Assembly: GCA_903813345.2 (NCBI GenBank)
Contig: CAIIXF020000003.1
Span: 20,972,931 to 21,036,930, forward strand
Direction: 5' to 3'
DNA length: 64,000 nt
Source: Owenia fusiformis
Taxonomy: Eukaryota > Annelida > Polychaeta > Sabellida > Oweniidae
Shown: piece by piece, positions 44,058-56,700 of the stretch
Numbering within the stretch: the first letter of the stretch is position 1
Layout: each line of letters begins with the position of its first letter
Notes under the pieces: generated by a model
Told to the model about the DNA's origin: nothing
Databases searched by the model: none
Seen by the model: only the letters and a program-made list of their open reading frames with translations
Position numbers and translations under genes: made by a program

Positions 44058-47000
44058 GTAACATTTTAAGTAAGAAAAATTAGTCTTGGTTCAAGACTGT
44101 GTACCCCCCCCCCCCACACACACACATACACACCTATTCACCTTCACCAACACACACAGTTGAAGTGAAGTAGATCGGGGGAGGGGTCAAGATTCTTAAG
44201 CAGGACTAAAGTAAGATATATAGATTATTATTCAATGACAGTAATATTATATGTTTTAATAGGCATAAAAAAACAACTTATAAATCAATATACGACAATT
44301 ACAAATGTTCGAAGGTGGTTAAAGTTGCATGGAAGATTTGGCCCGAGGTTTGGTTCAAAAGTGATTGTGTGTCAAACATTATTGTGTGTCGTAACCCCTT
44401 TTGGTCTCTGAAGTAAATATAGTCTTTAATTTTTACACATAGCCAACCAAAGTGTAGGCTTCAAAATGTGTCCAACTGGTGCCAATCAAAACACAGTATT
44501 TCATATAATAACAACATTGCATTTAAATAACATCAATTTCATAGTTTCAAGTTAGCTGTCAAGTTGGCTAATCTGTTTACAAAAGTATACTCTAATTAGT
44601 TATGGAGACATACTATAACATGTCTCTGAATAACAAAAAAAATAATTGTTGTAATTAATGTTGTTATTTTTTTTTTTTTTTATTTGAAATAAAAATTGTC
44701 AATGTCAAAATCATTGTTTTCTTTCTAAAGATGATATCCATGCATAATTATAGTAATATGATATAGTTAACTTAGATTCAAAGGAAGAATGTACACATCG
44801 GAACAGCCCAAGGGAAAAACCAATACCCGGTGATTTCAGAGGATAGTTTCATTTCGTTCAGTGGATGAGCTGCGCGCTCACGCATAACTGATTGCCGAAT
44901 ATAATTATGGGGAGGGATATTTGAAATAATTGATTATTTCATCTTCAGAACATTTCGTTGAAAATGAGCTATTTGCCGGATAATTTTACACATTTACTTA
45001 GACAAATATTTATAGCCCCCTATTATGCGCACTCGAAACATTCGGTTCGTGCTTTGTACGACATTCTGTCCACCTCGTGGTGAATTTCACCATATTGAAT
45101 GACCTATCATTATCTATTCCTTAAACAAATGGATCCCATAAATCCTAACCCTCAATAAATTGTTTGATTTAATTACACCCATGGGTTGTTTCCTAGATCT
45201 TGAGTTCATGCCAAGTGGGATTACATCTTCAACAATGCTTTAGAGTCCTGGGCCTAATTCCTTAATGATCAAACGTACAATTTTTGTTTTGGTTGTGTTA
45301 ATCAATTAAACCATTTCGCCTATACCCTTCAGAAGAATCTTGTTTCTGGATGACATCGTATTTAGAATTTAAAGGTACATTTTTATTACGGCGGACCAAT
45401 GACAGGTCGGCTATAGCTAGTTATTCTTCTGGTTATAAATAAAGCTGGTTATGCTACTGGGTGAACAACTAGAAGCGACTAGATGAACCTTCGACTATCT
45501 AAAATGAGGCAATTTTAAAGAGGGTCATAGATAACAGATAAAAACAGCAAACACACTGGTATGATCCAAAAAACTCGATTAGGTTTTGATCGCGAGCAAG
45601 TTCCCGCTGATAAAGCGAGCGAAGTCCTGTTTGATGGATCAAGGGTAAAAATACACAACTGTTCTTTGATTCCCAAGCAATACTTTCAAGATAGCTATAT
45701 TTGACAAACAATGACATGAAAATGGAGTGAAACTCAGTACGACGTACACCTTTATTTCATATCACTATCGTTATTTCAACCGCAGGACAACGCAAGGCAA
45801 CACAGTTTTTACCTATAATATTCAAGATTCAAGATGATACTTTCTCTCTAAAATCCGCAAATTGCAAAACCCAGAACTACAGCTCATGATACTTGCTTTT
45901 CTAGTCTTAATGCCATGTGATCTTTAAAGACAAAAATCATATGAAAACACTTTGTACAGCATGTTATTTGAGTAAACAAAAGATAACTTTTCTTCTCTTT
46001 CTATTGCTCGCGATTTTAGCGGGAAGGGAATTAGCTCGTGTTTGTCACCTATTGCGGGGCTTTTTGATCCGTGGATCATGCCCGTGAAGCAGGTCGTATG
46101 TCGTTTTGACACCCGTATAACTTCTTTTTACCATTTTTGGTATGTTTGTTACAGGAAATCATCTTTGCGTTGAGCTGATACAATGTGTGCAAAATAATGG
46201 CGATTTGGAATGGCTAAAGAATACAAATATCCATGATCGTGCGGTGATGTTAAACTTAGATAAAGGATGTACGTATGTACAAAATAATGCAGGGAGTTCA
46301 TTTAGAGGTTATTCAGCACTTCGATTTGATTATTCGACGTTATGGACAATCGACTTTAGATCGTATTTCAGAATCAATGTACACATGTACATGTTTCGAG
46401 ACTATGTCAATCAGTCAGAGAGTTGTTTGACACATCTCTTTTTATAGATTAAAACAAGTATTAATCGAAGTTTAAAACAATACTACTGTATGTTGCATTT
46501 CGATGCATGATTTTTATTCTATTCATTTATTTTATATTTTGATGATACATGATATTTATGTAAGGACGCATCTTTAATGTTCTGTTTACATATAGTTCTG
46601 CAGGGCAAATCTAAAATGACAGAACACGGGGAGAACCCGCTGATTCCTCTAGCAGAGGCCCCGTCACCTCGTTTCATATGGGGGCCTCACCATGCCTATG
46701 AATTCTCACCAAGAGGATTACAAAAACCTGAAAAATGTAAGGTAATTATCAAATAATAGGTAATCTTACTAGAATAGTACATACTAGTATAGTAATCTAC
46801 TCTATGGATTTGGAAATTGGATTACGTGAAGCACATAGTATAGTACATCCACTCCACTCCATGGATTTGGAACTTGGATTGCGTGAAGTACACTCCACTC
46901 CATGGATTTGGAAATTGGATTGCGTGAAGTACATAGTATAGTCAATACACTCCACTCCATGGATTTGGTAATTGGAATGCCACTTTGGATCACGTAAATC

Positions 47001-50000
47001 AAAATGATCAAAGTAATAGATTCCCGAAATATTGCAATTAAGTAAGAAAATAAAAATTCAAGTATTCACATTGACATTCTATTTGCTTTCATATCGATTC
47101 TTTCTCTTACAAAAATTTTCGAAAACCAGTTCAGAAAACAGTTTTTTTCATATTACATGTACAGTATGTCCATAATTAACTTAAGATAAATCAATTCAGT
47201 CAAAGTAACAAAAATTACCAATCAGATACAACGTTTACACATGTTACAAACACAGAAAAAATACAACAAAAAATACAAGAAACAAAACAAACAAAAATAT
47301 ACAATTAAAATTTTAAAAGCAAGAAATAATTAATCACATCGGCTATGATTGCACTTCATAACGGAAGTGTGTATGCAATTCAATTTTAGAAGACGGTGAA
47401 TCAAGATGTAAATGTATTGAGTTACTATCTGAAAATGTAGAATACTACCTGTTTTCCATCCATTTCGCACTTCTTTTTGGTCAGGTCATAATCGGCTACA
47501 GAAACCCTAAAGCGTCTTACAGCAGTTTGTTTCACCTCTTCCAAGAATGGACGAAATCCGGTCTATTCACTGAACAATTCTCTTGGGAGGACTACATTGC
47601 TGCTTGCCTTACTGGAAAGAGTAGTGACTGTAAGTTTTATACCTTATTCGAATCATTACAACCACTTATAATAATACTGAATCCAGCATGCCAAAGAGGT
47701 ACGCATTAAAATTCAAAACCTTTTCCAAGGATAGTAACCTGTCTTTTACTCCCATCTGTACTATCTGTTACAGATTCAGGTGTTTCATGTGTTCAGTGTC
47801 CGGCGGAAAGTTAACTCTGGGGATGCTTGTCCGTCGGAGATTTTACTCCTAGTTTCCAGTGTCCCTCTCAGAGTTTAACAAACCATCAAGAATTGCATGT
47901 AGCCCAAATTAAACTCTATTCACAAAATAAGAGTTATATTAATCATAGCTTTTATTTCCATGAAGTTTTAAGATGACACTTTCAGCCACCGTTTTGATCT
48001 TTGTTTGGGCTTTGAGATTCACTCTGGTTGATGTTCGGCCTTATTGGTGTAAGATTTTGCACCCTAACTTGAAGTATTGAATAGTGGGTTCGACGAACTT
48101 ATTCGGTTTTTAAATTTTGCTAAATTCTATACTAGTATTTCTTTTTGATAGTTTGTATCATATGCTTCGATGTGTGTTTTCTTGTTTACTTTTTAAATGA
48201 AGCTTATTTGCAATGCAATATAGGTTGTAATTTGAACATTCAATTAAGATCCATTTTTGCCACCATACAATTTGGAAAACGGCTGCACCCAAAATCCCCT
48301 GAAGCATCGGGACTTGTATATAGTAATCCCCTGGAGAGCTCATATTTCCCTCGAACACGCGTGTCGAAAGGGAAGGCCACTCGTTCCATAAGTATATTTA
48401 ATATGTTATTTTCAGTTGTCTGTACCGGTGGTTCTTGGTTTGACTTTTACAAACAGTGGTGGGAAAACAGAAACGAAAATATGTATTTTCTTTGTTTTGA
48501 GCAGATTATAAAGGTTTGTACAATGTTTTTTTTATTTTTACAGAGGTTTATTTTTACGTAGGTTATCGTAAACAATTTCAGACAATTCTAACTTGAATAT
48601 TGAATATTTTCTGATCATGACCATGGGTATATCTTTTAGACCCATCTGTTATCTTCAAGAAAACTGGATATAATGATGATCTAGTTAATCAGACCAAGAC
48701 CAAAGGGATATTAAAGGGGCAATGGACCAATCAACATACTTTTTCAAAAATGTTGACCTAATTTTCACCAAAAATGCAACCTTTTATGATATTGTCGAAT
48801 GCATAATTAGAATGTGCTTTGAGACATGTTCTATTTCCTAAAGGGAAAAGTTGATTGCTCCATGGACTTTAAAGATAAAGAATTTGGATGACCAAAATGT
48901 ACTGAAACCAATGGATAGCATGAGATTTTTCAATGGAGAAACACTAGTCTTAGAGTTTTTCTTTCAAGAACTATTTGATATATCAAAATAAAGAATAGTT
49001 CATTAAACATTGTAAAAAATGATTGCATTTTGGTAAAAATGAGGTCAACATCTTTGAAAAAGTGTGCTGAATCTGCTGATGGGTCGATTGCTGGTTAAAT
49101 ATTTCCAAGTCCGTTTGGCTTTAATATTATTGTATATAATTTTCCTTGAGATAGTGAATGGATTTTAAGGATATAATACCTGTTTTCATGGTCAGAAAAT
49201 AGTCTTAATTAAAGATATAACTGTCTGAAATTGTTTGCGATAACCTACGTGAACCTTTGATATTGCTCTAACTCCTAATCTCCGTCAAATGCATGTAAGA
49301 ACAGAATCCTCCTAAATTTCACTATGCTCTTTTCATAAATGAAGGTAAAAAGTGTACCTCCAAAAAAAACCGGAATGTATACTGAATTCCTATAATCAAT
49401 GGAGAAAAACTGATGCTACTCTTTATTCTTGGTGTGATTCTAACCCCTTTTATATTCGATTATCTCGGATATTAAAAAATATTTTTTATATGACTTATAG
49501 GATTGCCCTAAAGTTATAAAGGAACTTGCGAATTTTCTGGGTAAATCCCTCACCGATGAACAAGTGAAGACGATAGCAGATCATATCAAGTTTGACAATC
49601 TTAAAGGAAGTGATGCATTTGGAAACGCATTTAAACATATAAAATCACTTGAAGAAGGTCAATCCTCACATATGAGGAAAGGTAAAGAAGTATATGTGCA
49701 ATTGCATAGCGGGAAATCGTGCGCCCATTTTGCTGTGTCCTATATGTATATCTAATTATATTGTATTGTCTATTTATTCTTAAAGGAACATTCCTTGCCA
49801 GACTATTTCTCTCCTGATATGGTAGCTACAATCATATATATACTTTACATATTTAGCAAAACACGGGAAAATTTGTTCATATGGTCAATATTGATCATTT
49901 AAAAATGTAGTACTCATTCCCAGTAAGCTGCCATCTTTTCAGATTTCTTTCAGGAAGTGATGTCATCGACTCTCATCTGTTATAAGTGAAATTTTAAAAG

Positions 50001-50460
50001 ATGGCAGCCTACTGGAATTGAGCACTACATTTTTAAGTGATCAATATTGACCATTTCAAAACATTTTTCTGTTTTTTGATAAACTTGCAAAGTATGTATA
50101 TGGTTATAGCTACCATATTAGGAGAGAGATGGTCTAGCAAGGAATACCCCTTTAACTTCATCTCGGATAGTATAGCGTTATGTATAACGTTTTTATATAC
50201 GGAATACATGATGGAGGAATTTCGTGGCTCTCATGTGTCTAAAGATTTCGTTTGTGTTCTCTAATTTTACGTCTTCCAATTGCGATGGTGTTTTATTGTT
50301 AACAACAGTTTCCATGATTTTAAACCTCTTTGAACGGTCATTTGCAGGTACAATCGATGATTGGAAAAACAACTTCACGGTGGACCAAAGTGAACAGTTT
50401 GATAAACTCTATGAGGAGAAAATGAAAGGCATTGGGTTTCCTGAGCCAATATACGAATAA
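43883..50460 (+). CDS. Cytosolic sulfotransferase (SULT family), paralog B; seven coding exons
   Basis: Second copy of the SULT gene, with the same PAPS-dependent role inferred. Coding exons: 43883-44057, 46155-46307, 46596-46741, 47485-47629, 48416-48513, 49501-49681, 50348-50460. Every exon has the same length as in copy A and I see no stop or frameshift, so it appears functional. The PAPS loop reads TGWARTGNH, with alanine replacing the proline of copy A and of most SULTs; GAHH, YRNPK, RKG and the KxxxTVxxxE motif are kept. Introns are compact compared with copy A, but intron 6 holds a 358-bp TTAA-flanked MITE and intron 4 a 0.5-kb insertion absent from A. The exon 2/3 ambiguity is the same (46276/46604 also in frame). 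Whether the proline change alters cofactor use is unknown. Confidence 0.9.
44058..46154 (+). other. SULT B intron 1
   Basis: 2.1 kb, against 12.3 kb in copy A. It lacks both large insertions and preserves their empty or alternative sites. About 44931-45228 has no counterpart in copy A. Confidence 0.8.
46155..46307 (+). CDS. SULT B coding exon 2
   Basis: 153 nt if the donor TTAGAG|GTTATT is used. The reading frame here stays open beyond the donor to 46447, unlike copy A, so a longer exon or read-through product cannot be excluded. Alternative donor at 46277. Confidence 0.75.
46596..46741 (+). CDS. SULT B coding exon 3
   Basis: Encodes the same SPRFIWGPHH-type region, here with proline for alanine (WGPHHAYEFSPRGLQK), and ends at AAG|GTAATT. 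The alternative start is 46604 after CTGCAG. Confidence 0.8.
47485..47629 (+). CDS. SULT B coding exon 4
   Basis: 145 nt. VIIGYRNPKASYSSLFHLF, nearly identical to copy A; donor GACT|GTAAGT. Confidence 0.92.
47797..48309. mobile_element. 513-bp insertion in SULT B intron 4, type unknown
   Basis: Copy A joins GTGTTCA directly to GGACTTG (about 16695), whereas copy B has about 513 bp between. The left part holds degenerate units (GTGTCCGGCGGAAAGTTAA, TTGTCCGTCGGAGATTTTA, GTGTCCCTCTCAGAGTTTA). No clear TIR or target duplication. Confidence 0.65.
48416..48513 (+). CDS. SULT B coding exon 5
   Basis: 98 nt after TTATTTTCAG; same peptide as copy A through CFEQIIK; donor AAAG|GTTTGT. Confidence 0.92.
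48556..49250. mobile_element. TIR element in SULT B intron 5
   Basis: Counterpart of 16916-17625 with the same ends, slightly shorter inside. Confidence 0.8.
49501..49681 (+). CDS. SULT B coding exon 6
   Basis: 181 nt. A few substitutions against copy A (for example AFKHIKSLEEGQ for AFEQIKSLKEGQ); the RKG motif is kept. Confidence 0.93.
49794..50151. mobile_element. PiggyBac-like MITE in SULT B intron 6, TTAA target
   Basis: AGGAACATTCCTTGCCAGAC...GTCTAGCAAGGAATACCCCT with TTAA at 49790-49793 and 50152-50155. Copy A has the single-TTAA empty site TTATTCTTAACTTCC (18169-18172). Same family as 32850-33450. Confidence 0.9.
50348..50460 (+). CDS. SULT B coding exon 7 and stop
   Basis: 113 nt. 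GTIDDWKNNFTVDQSE (Lys to Thr after the RKG glycine), the same dimer motif and the same C-terminus EPIYE, then TAA. Confidence 0.94.
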
Positions 50461-50634
50461 GTCTTAAATGACCCACACGTTGTAATTGCTTTTCACTTCA
50501 TGATCGAACTAAAATGAGCCTGTGGTTTTTTTAAACAATAGGTTTATTTCGTTACAATATTTCTAATGACATAATCAAACCATGCGAGAAATTGCCTGCA
50601 TTTTATGTCCACTTTCAAATACAGTGTTACATGT

Positions 50635-50672
50635 ACATATACATAAAAATAATAAATAGATAAATAAAACAC
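50635..50672 (+). terminator. Candidate SULT B polyadenylation region
   Basis: ATAATAAATAGATAAATAAA about 190 bp after the stop codon, conserved with copy A. Confidence 0.5.
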
Positions 50673-50921
50673 GCCCATGATTGCAATCAGTATAAAGTTG
50701 TAAGATTTCTCTTCATGTCGTACAAGCATTACTATACATCATATCACAATATCAATAGCTACACATGACCCATTCTAACCTTTAACGTCTATGGTTCAAA
50801 TCAAAGTTTATCACTACAAGTTTAAAAGGACGAAGTCCAAATTACACGAGGGTGAAGCAGATCTACGCAAATACGATCACAGTTCATATCTCAACAACAA
50901 AAAACAGGCATATTGTTTTTG

Positions 50922-51310
50922 TGATAAACTACGAGTATTGGTTTTTAGGGGGAGTAAAAGCCGATTTATTAATATCAGATGTAGTGTACTGCATGTGACA
51001 GCCAATCGTATTTTGTGCCACACTGGTATTGGATAGCTTGCCAAGTGTGCATTCTTTAAAAACAATAGAAAAATAATACACTCCTTTAAGTTACGGATGG
51101 ACATTATTTAGTACTGATAAACTACGAGTATTGGTTTTTAGGGGGAGGAATAGCCGATTTTATAATATCAGATGTAGCGCACAGCATGTGACAGCCAACC
51201 GTATTTTGTGCCACACTAGGTATTGGATAGCTTGCCAAGTGTACATTCTTTAAAAACAATACTAGAAAAATAATACACTCCTTTAAGTTACGGCTGGACA
51301 TTATTTCGTA
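50922..51310. repeat. 188-bp tandem duplication, block B
   Basis: Units start at 50922 and 51116; counterpart of 18923-19301. Confidence 0.9.
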
Positions 51311-51449
51311 CCCCACACAAGTTTTTGAATATAACTTTGACTCGCGATTTGAACACTCTAACCTTAACTATTTGTTATCAAATTCAGCACACATAAACTA
51401 GAGGCAAATTCCAACATTGGAAATCTTTTATTGAGCCATATGTTTAAAG

Positions 51450-52231
51450 TGTTAGACTTTAAGAATCTCTTGAGTATGAATGAGTGAATAACACATGAGT
51501 GAAAGAGAGTAATCTCGTGGGGTGTGACCGAATAAATCGCGCAATGGGTAACTTACAAACGTTTAATAAAAGGGGGCTAGTTTAGTACTCCAAAACATAT
51601 GTACAATTATTCCCGATTTACAACACTAGTTACAACTCAGAAGTAGTTACAAATATTGTTTTAGTTACCAAAACAATGCAAAGCAAACATTTAGTACCTT
51701 TAACTACGGGTCTTAAAACTCCGTATAAATTAGCGATCAACCAAAGAGATTGATGAAATCAAGAACCAAAATAAAGCCAGAGTAAAACCGTCCAAGGTTT
51801 TGTAACATAATTGACTTACTTGTTACTTGTTGAGCAGCTCTTGATTTAGACGTGAAGTAGCGTAGACGTTCTTGTTGTTCAACTCCGGAATTTCGACCCC
51901 TGAATTTCGACCCCGTAATGACAATGTTACCCCTTTTTATACCCATTTTAACTATGCCCAACGTACTATAAACGTTGAATTGAGAAATAATAAGTGGTTC
52001 GTATTGAAAACGTGCGTACGAAATATGTAAATAAGTGATTCGTATGTAAAACGTTTGCTCAAAATATGTAAATGATGTACGCCATATTGGAACGTCTGAA
52101 CTGCGTCACGCCAATACCAAGAGCAATGCTTTACCTTAAAATGAAAGCTTGTTTACAAATAAGTTTGACCTAATTAGGTCACCGGGTCATAGAACCACAT
52201 GTTGGTGTTGTGAAATACTACACTCAACACA
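51450..52231 (-). mobile_element. Probable solo-LTR-like insertion in block B
   Basis: Absent from block A, where CATATGTTTAAAGT runs straight into CCCCATATAAAG. Ends TGTTAGAC and CAACACA have the TG...CA form. On the - strand GGGTATAAAAAGGGG (near 51931-51944) resembles an LTR TATA box. A target duplication beyond GT cannot be shown, so the class is tentative. Confidence 0.5.
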
Positions 52232-52512
52232 CGTCCCCATATAAAGTTTGAACCACTTTCGCTTATACAACCTAATATTATCAAAGACTGATATGTGAAA
52301 CTTTTTACTTTAATTTCAAAAAGTGGTTTTTGAAGGTTTTTTTGTTGAAAAAATCGTGAATTTCTATAAAACTAAAGTTTTAGAGGTTATATGTATCTTT
52401 TAATAAGCGATAATTCATACCAATGCACAGGATTCATCCTCGCGTGTTTTTTGCCGAAAAATGAAGAAAATCGGTTCATAAATAAGCGTAATTACGAAGA
52501 GCTGACGTACAA

Positions 52513-52810
52513 CGGATGGAGCTGTCGTACTTCAATCCCACCTGGGACGTTTTTCAAACGAGTTGAACTGTCTGAGAACGCTGAGAACGAGGTAGAATTA
52601 GTTGCAAACGGGTTTTAACTGATTAAGAACGTATTAATTAAAGAATGCTACTGAACGAGTTAGCAAAAAATAAAGCAATCACACCAAACTAGTTGCCATT
52701 GCGTTCTTCAAAACTTTGCCGAACTGGTTATAAACTGTGACGGAACGGAATGCACGTAGCATCAGCATACCGTTCTGTAATCAGATCATATGTACAATTA
52801 TTCCCGATGA
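52513..52810. repeat. GAACG-rich element fragment in block B
   Basis: Contains the single palindrome arm (52513-52632), the end ATCACACCAAACTAGTTG and TACCGTTCTGTAATCAG, which resemble the ends of the 9550-13240 element. 52787-52808 repeats 22 bp of the LTR-like insertion (51596-51617) exactly. Confidence 0.6.
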
Positions 52811-53320
52811 CAGACATAGTTACCTCTCTTGCTTACCATCTTCGTTCGTTCGAATTTTCATCGGCTAGTTATCAAATACTACACTTCGATGGGATGTTTT
52901 AGCGATGACAAGTTTGCAATGGTGCGACTTGGTGTAAAATAAGTTGCTCGATCGTCCATATATATGAACAGTCTTCAGTATAAAAAGTGATATATCTTTC
53001 ACTGGATTAAACAGATAATATTTTCTTTTACTTGGTATAATTTGTATATACAATATATAGTTACAATATATTTAATTTATAGTTATAACTATCATATTAT
53101 CTCCAATCAATGGAGGGAAATAAATCTAATAATAATAATAATCAGATACATGTAATATGAAAAGTGAACCACTAAAGCTGATGAATATTCAACTTTAAGA
53201 GAACTTTGTAATACCCTGCCATGATATCACCCCGAATTAACCACCTGGTGGCGAAACTGGTAACTACCTACCTACTCGCATCTGAGTAATTGAATAAAAC
53301 CTAATCAAAATCTTAACTTG

Positions 53321-53340
53321 CATTTGCAGGTAAAATCGAT
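53321..53340 (+). pseudogene. SULT exon 7 acceptor relic, block B
   Basis: Counterpart of 22135-22154, also followed by CCGTAA. Confidence 0.45.
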
Positions 53341-53734
53341 CCGTAAAAGAAGTATCTTGCAGTGGCTGGGAGATCTATGGATGGCTGGATAGGCTATATA
53401 ATTAAAGAGAAAAAGAAGAGTTCACAAAGTCAATGTACAGATAAAACAAACTGACCTTCCGTAATGATGTTGTCACTCTCATTACAAGATCGATAGACAA
53501 AATAAGATTTGTTCTAAACCTGGAAATGACAGCGGATGTTAAATCTGCCCAAATAACACACTGCTTCGCACGTTTTCCAACAAATTGATTCACTGACTTT
53601 TGTAACCTCGAATCCAGCATCATCTTCGTTCAGAGATCAACATGTGTTTTTCTGTGAGCTGCAAACACAAATGCCTCGGATCACAAATCCGATAGATCGT
53701 ATTTTGTTGTTTCAATGTGTAATTTGAATAAACT

Positions 53735-53793
53735 ATATAAATGAATAAACGCACGGAGCACACCGCGTCTCGAACTCACAACCTCGTAATTAC
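53735..53793 (-). mobile_element. tRNA-like SINE fragment inserted in block B
   Basis: Absent at the matching site in block A (22548-22556). On the - strand it reads GAGGTTGTGAGTTCGAGACG, a Pol III B-box-like sequence. Only about 60 bp. Confidence 0.45.
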
Positions 53794-56700
53794 TTAGAGT
53801 ACAAGTGTCGATTTAAAACGTGTAACATGCATTATAGACACTGGAGAGGTTTCTCACAAAGTTTTTTTTTTAGCTCAACGGATCTAAAATCGGTTGTGGT
53901 TGCGAATACGTTAAAGCATTAACCCGTTGTGCGAAACCTCACTATTTTCAAATTAAAAAACGTATTTTACCCCTTTTAGAATTAAAAACCTGTCCCCATG
54001 TTTGACCATTTACGGTAATTCGAAAGGATTGAATACATTATGAAGCGCCCACTTTTTTAAGGGAGTGAAATTAAACTGTTGGAACAGGTACAATGAATAT
54101 GATCTTTATGTTCTCCAGGTACTGTTCTCTGATTGACCAAAACAATACAATTGTACTGCTTACGCCAAGGCTTACTCATCCCATTAAACCAAACCCCCAT
54201 GCCATCTGCTACGATTCTCACAAAGCATTGATAGATAGGACATTGACACTGATAAAAGTGAAATATCTGCCAAGGACGTTCTATCATAGGGGAGCTGATA
54301 CAGGATCCCAACCTGCTGGCAAGCATGCAGATTACCATTCAGTTGAATATATTATACCTTTTGACAAAGGCATCATGTCCAATAATTATATTGTTGAAGC
54401 TGTTTGTGATGTACATGTAAAATAGTTGGTGTTTGGAGAAAGGAAAATGAAATCCCTGGACCCATGACAGTGTGCACTGTTCCTAATGAAAATTATGGTT
54501 TTGGCTCGTCCAGTAAGAGGAATCAAAATATGGGATCCATTGTCTATTCAAATCAGTTCATCGACCTATACAGGCACACATGAGAGTCCTTTAAAAAGTT
54601 GTTGAATAAGCTCATGAATAATCCATGCATCCTCTTATAGCGCATGAGGGTATACTTGGCCATTATTGTTGATCGTTATTATGAATTGTTCTTGTATCCT
54701 GGGACTTCATCAAATATGAATTAGAAATAAGTAGACGAGGCTGGTATGTCTATGGAATCAGAGTATTGTAATGGGCGAATAAAAGGACGTCGTAATCAAA
54801 TTTGCCTCTCTGAAAGATCAGTTTGGTTCCAAGAATTAGAAAATTGACGCAGCCTAATATGCGAGGAAATAGGTCCTCATTTGACAGCTTTATCCACCAG
54901 GGTTCGAAAAAACTGTTAAGCAATCTATGATCAGCAATGGCATTGTAGGCAGGTGTAAAAAGGTAGGAGGTCCTATCAAATGATGGTCCTACTCTCCATT
55001 GATTTATATGATGACCTCTTTCCCTTATTATCGTATACACAATCAGGGCCAGTGAGGGCCGTTAAGAAAGGGGACCATAATCCCTGGGGGACCATCATTT
55101 CTTTCACACCTGTGCACCTGGTAACTCATAATTGCATTACTTATTTGAACTTTTTTTTAAAGTAGGTCTCGGTTTTTAAGATGCGGTATTTTTAGATAGA
55201 TGAACTTCTGCTTCTTGCCGAAATCTCGGAAACTGGGTCTAAAGTTCTGTACATCGTATCGCTTGAATTTCTATTTCAACTCCTGTGCCATTATATTTAT
55301 CGACCTTGATATTTTTGTATATTTGTACCGTCATATGTCTTAGTTCGTCATTTTATGATATTATGGAGACTGATATAGCCACATACTCCTATAGACTATT
55401 TCTACATTGTATCGATGTTTTCCTAATTGATACGGCATAGACTGTCTTCAAGTCGATGTTGTGACCGTAAAATCCAGTAAATTATAATAAATAGACAAGT
55501 TAGCTACTAGGCTTATAATTAAGACTTTTACTTTAACTAAAATAGAATAATGAAATTAGAGAGGACGATGCAATGAACTTGGCTCTCTTGTGTATTGATT
55601 AATGCAGAGAAAAAGATTTGATAAGAAATAGAGATGAAAGAGATGTAAATGACAACGCCTTTATGTCGTCTATCCTTACTGTCATTTAGCGGATAACGTT
55701 ACAGAATATTCATCCGCCGCATGTTTGATTGAGCACGTTCGGGTAAAAAGGTGATCTTTTAAGTGCCTATTTCCCAGCTTGGCCAAACATAACATGTATG
55801 CCCCTCAATTTGTTTCCATTATTACATTTCAACATGGACAACAGGATAAAATATGCGTTTATCTTATTTATAATTACGATATGCATTTCTCTGTTTTGCC
55901 CTTTGCCCTTTAAGTGCGAATTTCCCTGCTTGACTAAACATAACATGTACAGTATACCTCCTCAATTTGTTTGGATTATTATGTTTCGCCATAGACAAAT
56001 AATAAAATATGAATTTATCTTATCATAACTACGTGGCACTTCACATTTTCTTATTTGCACTATGCAAGAACGATTTCGGCATACTGATCATTTGACACGT
56101 AGACCATCGGAAAACAATTGTAAAGTATTTTCAAATCATTTCGCAACCTTATTCACTGTGGAGGAACTCTTCAAACTAGTTACAGAAACGGATACGTTTA
56201 CGTAACAAAATATCGCAGCCTCGGAGATAAGATTTTCTTTTTTCAAGATTTCACGAGTTGTAGGCAAAATCATAACTTAAGTGGAGAAGTATATCATATC
56301 GATAATTGTGTCGTCTCGTAAATTATTCGATCGAAAACGTTTAGATTTTCTGAAAAATATGTTGCTGCCATACATTTTTGCCCAAAATGTCGTGGACATT
56401 CTACCTACATCTCGAGTAATCATGGAAAAAGTAGTGAAATCGTACGTGCGACATTTTGTTACGTAAACGGATTCATTAACGTAGCATTTTGAAGAGTTCC
56501 TCCACAGTGTTATTAAGTTTGATTTAAGATTACTTAATAAAAACCAAGGGAATGGTGATTGCTAACATCTCAAAACTGGCATTTATTTTTGAATTGTTGT
56601 TAGTGAGATTCTGCAAATAGTTAGACATTTTCGTTATGAAATCAAATGATATTCAATCTTAAAAAAGTCCATATACCTGTACCATCCTGGGGTGGTTTAA

